Assembly (NCBI RefSeq): GCF_030814655.1
Contig: NZ_JAUSVK010000001.1
Span: 689,043-753,042, forward strand
Direction: 5' to 3'
Length of the DNA: 64,000 nt
From: Labrys monachus
GTDB lineage: Bacteria > Pseudomonadota > Alphaproteobacteria > Rhizobiales > Labraceae
The notes beneath the pieces were generated by a model. It was not told where the DNA came from and searched no databases. It saw nothing but the letters and a program-made list of their open reading frames with translations. The translations under genes were made by a program, and so were the position numbers. Shown piece by piece: positions 49,495-57,278 of the stretch. The number at the start of each line of letters is the position of its first letter. The stretch's first letter is position 1.

Positions 49495-50688
49495 ATGAGC
49501 GCTTTCCGTACCCTTGATGACGTCGATGTCGAAAACAAGCGCGTGCTGGTGCGCGTCGACCTCAACGTGCCCGCCGAAAACGGGGTGGTCACCGATGCCA
49601 CGCGTATCGAGCGCGTGATCCCGACCATCCTGGAGCTGTCGCGGGCCAAGGCGAAGGTCATCCTGCTGGCGCATTTCGGCCGGCCCAAGGGCGTGGATCC
49701 CAAGGAAAGCCTCAGGCCCGTCGCCGCCAAGCTTGCCGAGATCGCCAAGCGCCCGGTCGCCTTCTCCGAGGACTGCATCGGCGAGGCCGCCTCGAGCGCC
49801 GTGGCGGCGATGCAGCCGGGCGACATCCTCTGCCTGGAGAACACCCGTTTCCACAAGGGCGAGGAGAAGAACGATCCCGACTTCGTCAAGGCGCTCGCCG
49901 CCAATGGCGACATCTGGGTCAATGACGCGTTCTCGGCGGCCCACCGCGCCCATGCCTCCACGGAAGGGCTCGGCCATGTGCTGCCCGCCTGTGCCGGCCG
50001 CGCCATGCAGGGGGAGATCGAGGCCTTGTCCCGCGCGCTGGAACATCCCAAGCGTCCGGTGGCGGCGATCGTGGGCGGCGCGAAGGTGTCGACCAAGCTC
50101 GAACTGCTCGGCAATCTCGTCACCAAGGTCGACGCCCTCATCATCGGCGGCGGCATGGCGAACACCTTCCTCTATGCGCAGGGCGTCGGCATCGGCAAGT
50201 CGCTGGCCGAGCGCGACCTCGCCGAGACCGCCCTCGCCATCCTGCAGAAGGCGGAGAAGGCCAATTGCGCCATTATCCTGCCGGTCGATGCCGTCGTCGC
50301 CTATCATTTCGCCGCCCAGGCGCCCAACCATGCCTATGGCCTGGAATCGATCCCGCATGACGGCATGATCCTCGATGTCGGACCGCAATCGATCGAGCGC
50401 ATCAAGGGCGCCATCGACGAGGCCGAGACGCTGGTGTGGAACGGGCCGCTGGGCGCCTTCGAGCTCGAGCCCTTCGACCACGGCACCGTGGTCGCCGCCA
50501 AGCATGTGGCGGCGCGCACCCATGCCGGCAAGCTCCTGTCGGTCGCCGGCGGCGGCGACACCGTCGCGGCGCTCAACCACGCCAAGGCCACCGAGCGGTT
50601 CTCCTATGTCTCGACGGCCGGCGGCGCGTTCCTGGAATGGCTGGAAGGCAAGCCGCTGCCGGGGGTCGAGATCCTGCGCAAGAAGTAA
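49495..50688 (+). CDS. pgk: Phosphoglycerate kinase
   Basis: A 397-residue enzyme that transfers phosphate between 1,3-bisphosphoglycerate and ADP. Motifs: [55 protein letters not shown] and the ATP site [11 protein letters not shown]. The ATG at 49495 has AAGGACC upstream. It lies 204 bases after gap and 22 before fba. Confidence 0.97.
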   Translation: MSAFRTLDDVDVENKRVLVRVDLNVPAENGVVTDATRIERVIPTILELSRAKAKVILLAHFGRPKGVDPKESLRPVAAKLAEIAKRPVAFSEDCIGEAASSAVAAMQPGDILCLENTRFHKGEEKNDPDFVKALAANGDIWVNDAFSAAHRAHASTEGLGHVLPACAGRAMQGEIEALSRALEHPKRPVAAIVGGAKVSTKLELLGNLVTKVDALIIGGGMANTFLYAQGVGIGKSLAERDLAETALAILQKAEKANCAIILPVDAVVAYHFAAQAPNHAYGLESIPHDGMILDVGPQSIERIKGAIDEAETLVWNGPLGAFELEPFDHGTVVAAKHVAARTHAGKLLSVAGGGDTVAALNHAKATERFSYVSTAGGAFLEWLEGKPLPGVEILRKK

Positions 50689-50710
50689 GCCCGTCGTCCC
50701 GGGAGGTCTC

Positions 50711-51775
50711 GTGGCCCGCGTCACCCTTCGCCAGCTGCTCGACGACGCCGCCGAGCACGGCTACGGCATCCCCGCCTTCAACGTCAGCACGATGGAGCAG
50801 GTCATCGCCGTGATGGAGGCCGCCCGGGCCTGCGATGCGCCGGCCATCGTCCAGGCCTCGCGGCGCGCGCGCCGCTATGCCGGCGATATCATGCTGGCCC
50901 GGATGATCGACGCGGCGGTCGAGACCTATCCGGACATTCCGCTATGCGTGCACCAGGACCACGGCAATGACGAGGAGACGTGCGCCTCCGCGTTGCAGGC
51001 CGGCTTCACCTCCGTGATGATGGACGGCTCCCTGCGGGAGGACGGCCGGACCCCGGCCGACTATGCCTACAACGTCGCCGTCACGCGCCGCGTCGTCGAT
51101 CTCGCCCACAGGGCCGGTGCATCGGTCGAGGGCGAACTCGGGCTGGTCGGCAGCCTGGAGGGTCTGGAGAACGAGGCCGAGGACGGCCACGGCGCCGAGG
51201 ACGCGCTTTCGCCCGAGCAGGTGCTGACCGATCCGGACGAGGCGGTGCGCTTCGTGCGCGAGACCAAGGTCGACGCGCTCGCCATCGCCGTGGGGACCTC
51301 GCATGGCGCCTACAAGTTCTCGCGCAAGCCGGACGGCGCGATCCTGGCGATGCAGGTGATCAAGGAAATCAACCGGCGGATGCCGGCGATGCATCTGGTG
51401 ATGCACGCCTCCTCATCGGTGCCGCGGGAGCTGCAGGATCTCATCAACAGGCATGGCGGCGAGATGCCGCAGACCTGGGGCGTGCCGGTCGAGGAGATCC
51501 AGCTCGGCATCCGATATGGTGTGCGCAAGGTGAATATCGACACCGACTGCCGCATGGCGATGACCGGTGAGATCCGCCGCGTCCTCGCGCAAAGCCCTGG
51601 GGAGCTGGACCCGCGCCGGTATCTCGGGCCCGCGAGGGCCGCGATGGCCAGGCTGTGCCGCGATCGCTACGAGGCGTTCGGCGCCGCCGGCCGGGCGTCG
51701 CGGATCAAGGTGGTGCCGATGGGCGAGATGGCGAAGGCCTATGAGGCCGGCGCCTTCGAGCCGCGATTCGCGTGA
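50711..51775 (+). CDS. fba: Fructose-bisphosphate aldolase, class II (CbbA type)
   Basis: Zinc-dependent aldolase of 354 residues that joins triose phosphates into fructose 1,6-bisphosphate. Zinc-binding HQDHGND, EGELGLVGSLEG, GTSHGAYKF and VNIDTDCRMAMTGEIRRV are seen. The sequence follows the long CbbA branch linked to the Calvin cycle. The start is GTG with GGGAGG just upstream; the frame is open into pgk's 3' end. It completes the tkt-gap-pgk-fba block; no RuBisCO or PRK is in the window. Confidence 0.95.
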   Translation: MARVTLRQLLDDAAEHGYGIPAFNVSTMEQVIAVMEAARACDAPAIVQASRRARRYAGDIMLARMIDAAVETYPDIPLCVHQDHGNDEETCASALQAGFTSVMMDGSLREDGRTPADYAYNVAVTRRVVDLAHRAGASVEGELGLVGSLEGLENEAEDGHGAEDALSPEQVLTDPDEAVRFVRETKVDALAIAVGTSHGAYKFSRKPDGAILAMQVIKEINRRMPAMHLVMHASSSVPRELQDLINRHGGEMPQTWGVPVEEIQLGIRYGVRKVNIDTDCRMAMTGEIRRVLAQSPGELDPRRYLGPARAAMARLCRDRYEAFGAAGRASRIKVVPMGEMAKAYEAGAFEPRFA

Positions 51776-51901
51776 CGGGTTCGGGAGAGGCCGACCGCTG
51801 CGGGCATGCGCAGCTTTCGGCCCGCACCTTGGAAACGTCACATTTGGGGGATGAGAAGGGGCGGACCGGGAGTCCGCGCTCCCGGGAAGTGAGATCCATC
51901 C

Positions 51902-52549
51902 ATGGCTGAGGCTGCGAACCGTCCTCCGGTTCAGATCTATCTGGTGACGCCCGCCGTCGCCGACACCGCTGCGTTCCTGCCGCCCTTGCGTGCGGCGCTG
52001 GGGGCGGGCGAGGTCGCCTGCGTCCTGTTCACGCCGTCGGCGTCCGACGACCAGAGCGCCAAGAAGCTGGTCAAGGAGATCGCGCCGGTCGTGCAGGCGG
52101 GCGGGGCGGCGCTGGTCGTCAGCGGCTGGAACGCCATTATCGCCCGCGCCGGTGCCGACGGGGTGCACCTGATCGACGGCAGCAAGGGGGTCGCGGAGGC
52201 CCTGGAAAGCTTCAAGCCCGAACGCATCGTGGGGGTGGGCGGCATCCGGACGCGCCACGAGGCGATGACGGCCGCCGAGGCCGGCGTCGACTATGTGATG
52301 TTCGGGGAGCCGGCGAAGGACGGCCGCCTGCCGCCGCTGGAGGCCATCGTCGAGCGCACGGCCTGGTGGGCCGAGCTGTTCGAGATCCCCTGCGTCGCCT
52401 TCGCGCCGGACCTTGCGGCCGTGCCGCTGCTGGCCGATGCCGGTGCCGACTTCGTCGCCCTCGGCAATGCGGTGTGGGAGCATGACAAGGGGCCGGCCGA
52501 GGCGATCGCGCTGGTCGACCGTCTGCTGAAGCAGAGGGCGAGCGTGTGA
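51902..52549 (+). CDS. Thiamine-phosphate-synthase-like TIM-barrel protein
   Basis: A 215-residue protein with the thiamine phosphate synthase barrel: IYLVTPAVADTAAFLPPL, ADGVHLIDGSKG, RIVGVGGIRTRHEAMTAAEAG and VDYVMFGEP. The usual GxHLGQ of true ThiE is altered, so it may be a paralogue with a different role; from memory a similar gene follows fba in other members of the order. It overlaps the next start by one base (TGATG). Confidence 0.75.
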   Translation: MAEAANRPPVQIYLVTPAVADTAAFLPPLRAALGAGEVACVLFTPSASDDQSAKKLVKEIAPVVQAGGAALVVSGWNAIIARAGADGVHLIDGSKGVAEALESFKPERIVGVGGIRTRHEAMTAAEAGVDYVMFGEPAKDGRLPPLEAIVERTAWWAELFEIPCVAFAPDLAAVPLLADAGADFVALGNAVWEHDKGPAEAIALVDRLLKQRASV

Positions 52550-53655
52550 TGAAGCGCCTTCTCGCCGCCGGCCTGCTCGCCTTCTCGCTGCAATCGCTGC
52601 CCGCCGCGCAGGCGGCCGAGGCGCAGACCGGGAACACGCCGCCGGCGCCCGCCGGACCGGCGGCGGGCATGCAGCCTACGGCGACCTTCAAGCCCGCCGA
52701 GCCGCCTGCGGTCGACCTTTCCGGGCCGGCCGGCCTCGCCCCGCCCGTCGACGTCGTCAAGCCCGCCGAGCCGCCCCCGGCGGCGCCGGCGGCCGACGCC
52801 GCATCGGCCCCGGCGCCGGGTGGTCCCCCGGCCGATCTCGCCTATGGCGCCTTCCAGCGCGGCTATTACCTCACTGCGATGAACTGGGCGATCAAGCGGG
52901 TGGAGGCGCAGAAGGATCCGGTGGCGATGACGCTGATCGCCCAGATCTACGACAATGGGCTGGGCGTGCCGGAGGACAAGATCAAGGCGGCGGAATGGTA
53001 TGCGGAGGCTGCCCGGCGCGGCGACCGCAACGCCATCTTCTCCTATGGCATGGCCAAGCTCACCGGCCGCGGCGTGCCGAAGGACGAGAGCGGCGGCATG
53101 CTGCTGCTCAACCGCGCGGCGGCGCTGAAGGTGCCGCAGGCCTCCTACAATCTCGGCATCATCGCCCTGCGCCCGAGCAACGGCGCTCCGGACTACGCCA
53201 CCGCCTTCCAGCGCTTCACCGAAGCGGCGGCTTCCAACAGCGGCGACGCGCTCTATTCCCTCGGCATCCTCACCCAGGAAGGCAAGGGTGTGCCGGCCGA
53301 TGCGCGCAAGGCGGCCGATTATTTCCTGCAGGCCGCCAATGCCGGCAATCTCGACGCCATGGTCGAATATGGCATCGCGCTGTTCAACGGGCAGGGCGTG
53401 CAGCAGGATGAGGAACTGGCGGCCGACTGGTTCGAGCGCGCCGCCGAGCGCGGCTCGCCGATCGCGCGCAACCGCCTGGCACGGCTCTATGCCGCCGGGC
53501 AGGGCCTCGCCCCCAATGCCATCCTCGCCTGCATGTGGCACATCCTGGCCAAGGCCGGCGGCCTGGAGGACCGGCAGCTCGACCAGTTCATGGCCCGGCA
53601 GACGCCCGAGGTCCAGCAGGCCGCCATTCTCGGGGCGCGGGTGCACGGCCTGTAG
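52549..53655 (+). CDS. Exported Sel1-repeat protein
   Basis: A 368-residue protein with a signal peptide (LLAAGLLAFSLQSLPAAQAA, cleaved near residue 22) and a Pro/Ala-rich region to about residue 95. Then come about six Sel1-like TPR repeats: YDNGLGVPEDKIKAAEWYAE, KLTGRGVPKDESGGMLLLNR, LTQEGKGVPADARKAADYFL, LFNGQGVQQDEELAADWFER. Sel1 proteins act as scaffolds in envelope or signalling complexes; the partner is unknown. Start coupled to the preceding gene. Neighbours are conserved in the order but the function is not known. Confidence 0.88.
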   Translation: MKRLLAAGLLAFSLQSLPAAQAAEAQTGNTPPAPAGPAAGMQPTATFKPAEPPAVDLSGPAGLAPPVDVVKPAEPPPAAPAADAASAPAPGGPPADLAYGAFQRGYYLTAMNWAIKRVEAQKDPVAMTLIAQIYDNGLGVPEDKIKAAEWYAEAARRGDRNAIFSYGMAKLTGRGVPKDESGGMLLLNRAAALKVPQASYNLGIIALRPSNGAPDYATAFQRFTEAAASNSGDALYSLGILTQEGKGVPADARKAADYFLQAANAGNLDAMVEYGIALFNGQGVQQDEELAADWFERAAERGSPIARNRLARLYAAGQGLAPNAILACMWHILAKAGGLEDRQLDQFMARQTPEVQQAAILGARVHGL

Positions 53656-53796
53656 CCCCGACCTCCCGGCTCATTCTTCCGCTCTTCCGCAGATTGCGGT
53701 TCAATCCCCGGCGGATTTGCACTAGACAGGCGCATTCCCTGATCCCTCGCGCGCGCCGGCTCCGGCCGCGCCGTCCGTTGTTCGAAAGTGCCCTCG

Positions 53797-54585
53797 ATGC
53801 TGCGTTCTCCCCTGATGAATGTAATGGTTGCCGCCGTGCTCAAGGCCGGCAAAGGCCTCAAGCGCGATTTCGGCGAGCTCGAAAACCTGCAGGTCTCCAC
53901 CAAGGGGCCGGGCGACTTCGTCTCCATCGCCGACCGCAAATCGGAGAAGGTGCTGCAGCAGGAACTCGAGCGGGCCCGTCCGGGCTACGGCTTCGTGATG
54001 GAGGAATCGGGCGTCATCGAAGGCGCCGACAGGACCCATCGCTGGCATATCGATCCGCTCGACGGCACCACCAATTTCCTGCACGGCATGCCTTTCTTCG
54101 CCGTCTCCGTCGCCCTGGAGCGCGAAGGCGTGCTGGTGGCGGGGGTGGTCTACAATCCGGCGACCGAGGATCTCTTCGTCGCCGAACGCGGCAAGGGCGC
54201 CTTCCACAATGACCGGCGCATGCGCGTCTCCGGGCGCCGGCTGATGGAGGATTCGCTCGTCGGCATGGGCGTGATGCATCTGGGTCGCGGCCAGCATGCC
54301 GCCAACCTCGCGGACATCGGCGCGGTGATGGGGCAGGTCGCCGGTGTGCGCAATATCGGCTCCATCGCCATGGAGCTCGCTTATGTCGCCTCGGGCCGGC
54401 TGGACGGTCTCGCCTCGCGCTGGCTGTCCTCCTGGGACCTGGCGGCCGGCATCGTGCTGGTGCGCGAGGCGGGCGGCTTCGTCAGCGACATCCGCGGCGG
54501 CGAAACCATGCTGGAGACGGGCGACATCGTCGCCGGCAACGAGGCGATCCACAAGAGCCTGCTGGCGGCCTTCGCCAAGGCCTGA
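53797..54585 (+). CDS. suhB: Inositol monophosphatase family protein (SuhB-like)
   Basis: A 262-residue Mg2+-dependent phosphatase. The metal site HIDPLDGTTNFLHGMP, the upstream acidic pair in VMEESGVIEG, and SWDLAAGIVLVREAGG are the IMPase signatures. SuhB-type members hydrolyse inositol or related sugar phosphates and in E. coli also assist rRNA transcription. The ATG at 53797 is chosen over a GTG three codons earlier. Last gene before the tRNA. Confidence 0.92.
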   Translation: MLRSPLMNVMVAAVLKAGKGLKRDFGELENLQVSTKGPGDFVSIADRKSEKVLQQELERARPGYGFVMEESGVIEGADRTHRWHIDPLDGTTNFLHGMPFFAVSVALEREGVLVAGVVYNPATEDLFVAERGKGAFHNDRRMRVSGRRLMEDSLVGMGVMHLGRGQHAANLADIGAVMGQVAGVRNIGSIAMELAYVASGRLDGLASRWLSSWDLAAGIVLVREAGGFVSDIRGGETMLETGDIVAGNEAIHKSLLAAFAKA

Positions 54586-54706
54586 GGCGGCGAGCCCCGA
54601 GGCGGCGCGCCCGGCCCGCAGGGCCCCCAAGATTTCACGCCGCGACGCTTGACAGACGGCGCGCGGCGCTCCATAAACCGCGCCGTTCCGGTCTTCCCGG
54701 GCCCTT

Positions 54707-54783
54707 GGCGGGGTAGCTCAGCTGGTTAGAGCAGCGGAATCATAATCCGCGTGTCGGTGGTTCGAGTCCACTCCTCGCTACCA
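54707..54783 (+). tRNA. tRNA-Met (CAT), elongator type
   Basis: A complete cloverleaf with encoded CCA. The acceptor stem pairs GGCGGGG with CCTCGCT (two G-T pairs), the D-arm is AGCTCAGCTGGTTAGAGC, the anticodon arm GCGGA-ATCATAA-TCCGC has CAT, and the T-loop is GGTTCGAGTCC. The acceptor and body are unlike tRNA-Ile2 or initiator tRNA (no C1-A72 mismatch), so elongator Met. It marks the start of accessory DNA: an integrase remnant lies 163 bases downstream. Confidence 0.95.
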
Positions 54784-54975
54784 TTTCTTTGTTCGCCATG
54801 ATGCGCGAACGATCGGATTGTTTGAAAATCGATAGGTTAGGGTAGGAATTGTGCTCGGATAGGCGCACGCGAGTGCGTTTGAGTTCGGTTGAAGTCGCGT
54901 AGTTTGTTGGTGTTCGGCAATACCAACATGAGCTGATACCAACACATGGCACTGTCTGAGACTGCGATTCGCTTA

Positions 54976-56033
54976 GAGCGAAATTGTTCAGACTGTAGAA
55001 TATCCAGCATTAGAGAAGTAATTTCTGCATTCGGACGGGGAGAAGCGCGGGAGAGTTTTGGCGATTTCGTCCCAGAGATCGTGGATGGATCGGGTTGCAG
55101 CCGCGCGCAGGAGAGCTTTGAGCTTTGCGAAGAGGTTCTCGATCGGATTGAGATCGGGGGAGTAGGCGGGCAAGTAAAGCAGTTCCGCCCCTGCGGCCTC
55201 GATGGCTTGGCGCACACCCGGGACTTTGTGGCTGCTCAGATTGTCCATGATGACGATATCGCCGTAATTGAGGGTGGGAACGAGGATCTGCGCGACATAG
55301 GCCTTGAAGCAATCGCCGTTGACTGGGCCGTCGAGCACGCAGGGAGCTGTCAATCCCCCGCTGCGCAGAGCGCCAATGAAGGTCGTGGTTTTCCAATGGC
55401 CATGCGGCACGTAGTCGATCAGGCGCTGTCCGCGCTTGCACCTGCCGTAGTGGCGCGCCATCGCGGTCGAGGCCCAGGTCTCGTCAATGAAGACCAGACG
55501 CGAGGGCCTCAGCCAGATTTGGTTGCTGTGCCATTTGCGGCGAGCGGCCGCGACATCGGGGCGTTTTTGCTCGCTGGCGTGGATCGTCTTTTTTTATATG
55601 TCAGCCCAAGCCGCTTGAGCATATGCCACATCGGGGCATGGCTGATGCTGACCCCCAATTCTTCCTCCGCCCAGGCCCGCAGATCCGCGACACGCGCATC
55701 CGGATCAGCCGCGACCTTGGCCCGCAGAACCTCTTCATGCTTGGCAAGCTTGAGCGGAACATGATTGCGCTGGGGGCGGGCACTGACCTCCCCCGTCGCG
55801 CGCCGCCGCGCGGCCGCCTTGTAGATGTAGGACACACTCACCCTGAAGATTGGTGCGATTGTGCTCGCCGACATCCCGCTATCCAGCGCCCCAAGCACAC
55901 GATCTCGCAAATCCTGCGAATAGGCTTCACCACGCTTCGTCATGCTTCATCTCCGGAATAGCCCGGAAACCTATGAATCACACTAAGCCATCCAGTGGAA
56001 TCCCTTCCGATTCCACTCAGACAAATTCCGCTC
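54976..56033 (-). mobile_element. IS630-family insertion sequence, 1058 bp
   Basis: Bounded by a TA target duplication (54974-54975 and 56034-56035), as expected for IS630/Tc1-mariner elements. The terminal inverted repeats begin GAGCGAAATTGTTC on the left and GAGCGGAATTTGTC on the right (read inward), 11 of 14 identical. It carries one transposase spread over two frames. Excision in silico restores the integrase reading frame, which confirms the boundaries. Confidence 0.93.
54988..55943 (-). CDS. IS630-family transposase, two frames joined by frameshift
   Basis: The upstream frame (55943-55509) encodes the DNA-binding part with two helix-turn-helix units (YSQDLRDRVLGALDSGMSAS and SYIYKAAARRRATGE). 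The downstream frame, from about 55595 to 54988, encodes the DDE catalytic domain: FIDETW, IVIMDNLSSHK, YSPDLNPIENL. They meet at seven A residues on the minus strand (55595-55589). A -1 slip there gives one product of about 318 residues, the normal length. Programmed frameshifting is known in several IS630 elements; a sequencing error or mutation is the other explanation. Confidence 0.88.
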
Positions 56034-56229
56034 TAATCAAATCCAGCGCCAAGCTTCAGAAATTATCGGATGGCGGCGGCCTTCACCTCCTCGCAAGATC
56101 GTGTCCCAGGAAGTAGCGTAGCAGGACGGCATCGCCCGACGAATCACATGATCCACGCTAAATTTCTTCAGCGGATATTCAAGATAGGGCGCTACTCCGG
56201 TGCCTGTTTCCGCTCGGCCCGGGCCAGCC

Positions 56230-56811
56230 ATGTCTTTACAATATGAAGAGATCAAAGGACCACGTTTCCGAGCCGTGACCGTCGACGGTTACGACTAGAT
56301 CATAGTACCGCCTCAGCGCAACGCCTTCATCATGTTGTTCTTGCTGGTCTGGCTTTGTGGCTGGACACTTGGTGGTGTCATGGCGATGTACAATCTCTTG
56401 TCTCGTCCATTCCAACCTTTCCTGGCTATCTGGCTCTGCGCCTGGCTGGCTGGCGAAGGGTTTGCCCTCGCCAGCCTGGGCTGGATGTCAACAGGCGCGG
56501 AAATTCTACGCTTGGCCGGCTCCGATCTGGAGGTCAGCTACCGCATGCTAGGTTTCACCCGGAGCAAGCTCTATCGCGGCACGGCAATCAGCGACCTTTC
56601 GGCCGGTGTAGCACCAGTGTTCACCCGCAATGGCCGCTACGGCCAGATGTCGCTCCCCTTTTTCGGCGGCAACAAGACCGGCAGCGTCAAATTCATCTAT
56701 GGAGCGCAAACCATCTATTTGGCGGCAGGGTTGGATGAGGCCGAAGGGCAATTCATCGTCGAGCGCCTAAGCAAGAGGCTGCCCGTCACAGCAGGTGTTC
56801 GGAAAAGTTAG
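56230..56811 (+). pseudogene. Two-span membrane protein gene with an in-frame amber codon
   Basis: The frame reads MSLQYEEIKGPRFRAVTVDG, then YD, TAG at 56296-56298 (codon 23), then IIVPPQRNAFIMLFLLVWLC and on to 56811. It has two membrane spans (about residues 35-55 and 62-85) and a PH-like beta-rich C-terminal domain (ILRLAGSDLEVSYRMLGFTR, TIYLAAGLDEAEGQFIVERL). The codon is probably a changed tryptophan (TGG to TAG), since hydrophobic residues follow and the frame continues. A shorter product could start at the ATG at 56332. Family not named; unknown function. Confidence 0.72.
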
Positions 56812-57278
56812 CCGATTGCGGAGTGTGTATGTTCGATAACCTGATCAGAACGTCCAGACTGCTCGGCATCCTCCCACTATATCCGAATTTATTGTCGGTC
56901 TTTTGGCGAACCGGTGGGAATACCGTTTCGTCCTGAAAAATCGCGAGCAATGGGCGCAGGCGATCGACAAGCGGTGGAGCGCTATTGCAACAGCGTCTCC
57001 AGCGGCGCCGGCTTCGCAAGGCTGCCGGTCGCATCATTCAGAGGGGGAGGGGGGAAGGGGCGCCGGCTGACGACGGGGTTTGTGGTCGTCCGAGCGGTCT
57101 TGTCGATAGTTTAGCAATCACGAACGCCTCTCGTGATCGTTAATTGTCGTGGGCTCCAGTCAGTCTTACCATTTATAGTTGGTTGAGGCGCGAAGGGGGC
57201 GCACGTCGACTCGATCGGCATTTCTGTTTTGTTCGGAGGCTCGAATGCGATCGACGACAAAGGTTCGAGCATGGATCG
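56812..57278. other. Intergenic region before the MalT-like regulator
   Basis: About 470 bases without a supported gene. One plus-strand frame (about 56879-57065) encodes a moderately protein-like stretch (GLLANRWEYRFVLKNREQWA) that may be a gene remnant; I could not identify it. Confidence 0.35.

Larger units (their letters stand above)
54946..56116 (+). pseudogene. P4-type integrase remnant interrupted by IS630
   Basis: Reading 54946-54975 and continuing at 56036 after removing the IS and one TA copy gives one open frame. It begins MALSETAIRLIKSSAKLQ and continues to KLSDGGGLHLLA, the arm-binding start (DUF4102) of P4-like tyrosine integrases, whose genes lie next to tRNA genes. After this the similarity ends and a stop comes at 56114-56116, so more than nine-tenths of the gene (normally about 400 codons) is lost. 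The fragment marks an old island at tRNA-Met. Confidence 0.85.

Noticed and set aside
54707-54783. tRNA read as initiator Met or Ile2 because the anticodon is CAT
   Set aside because: It lacks the initiator C1-A72 mismatch, and the body does not resemble tRNA-Ile2; elongator Met fits.
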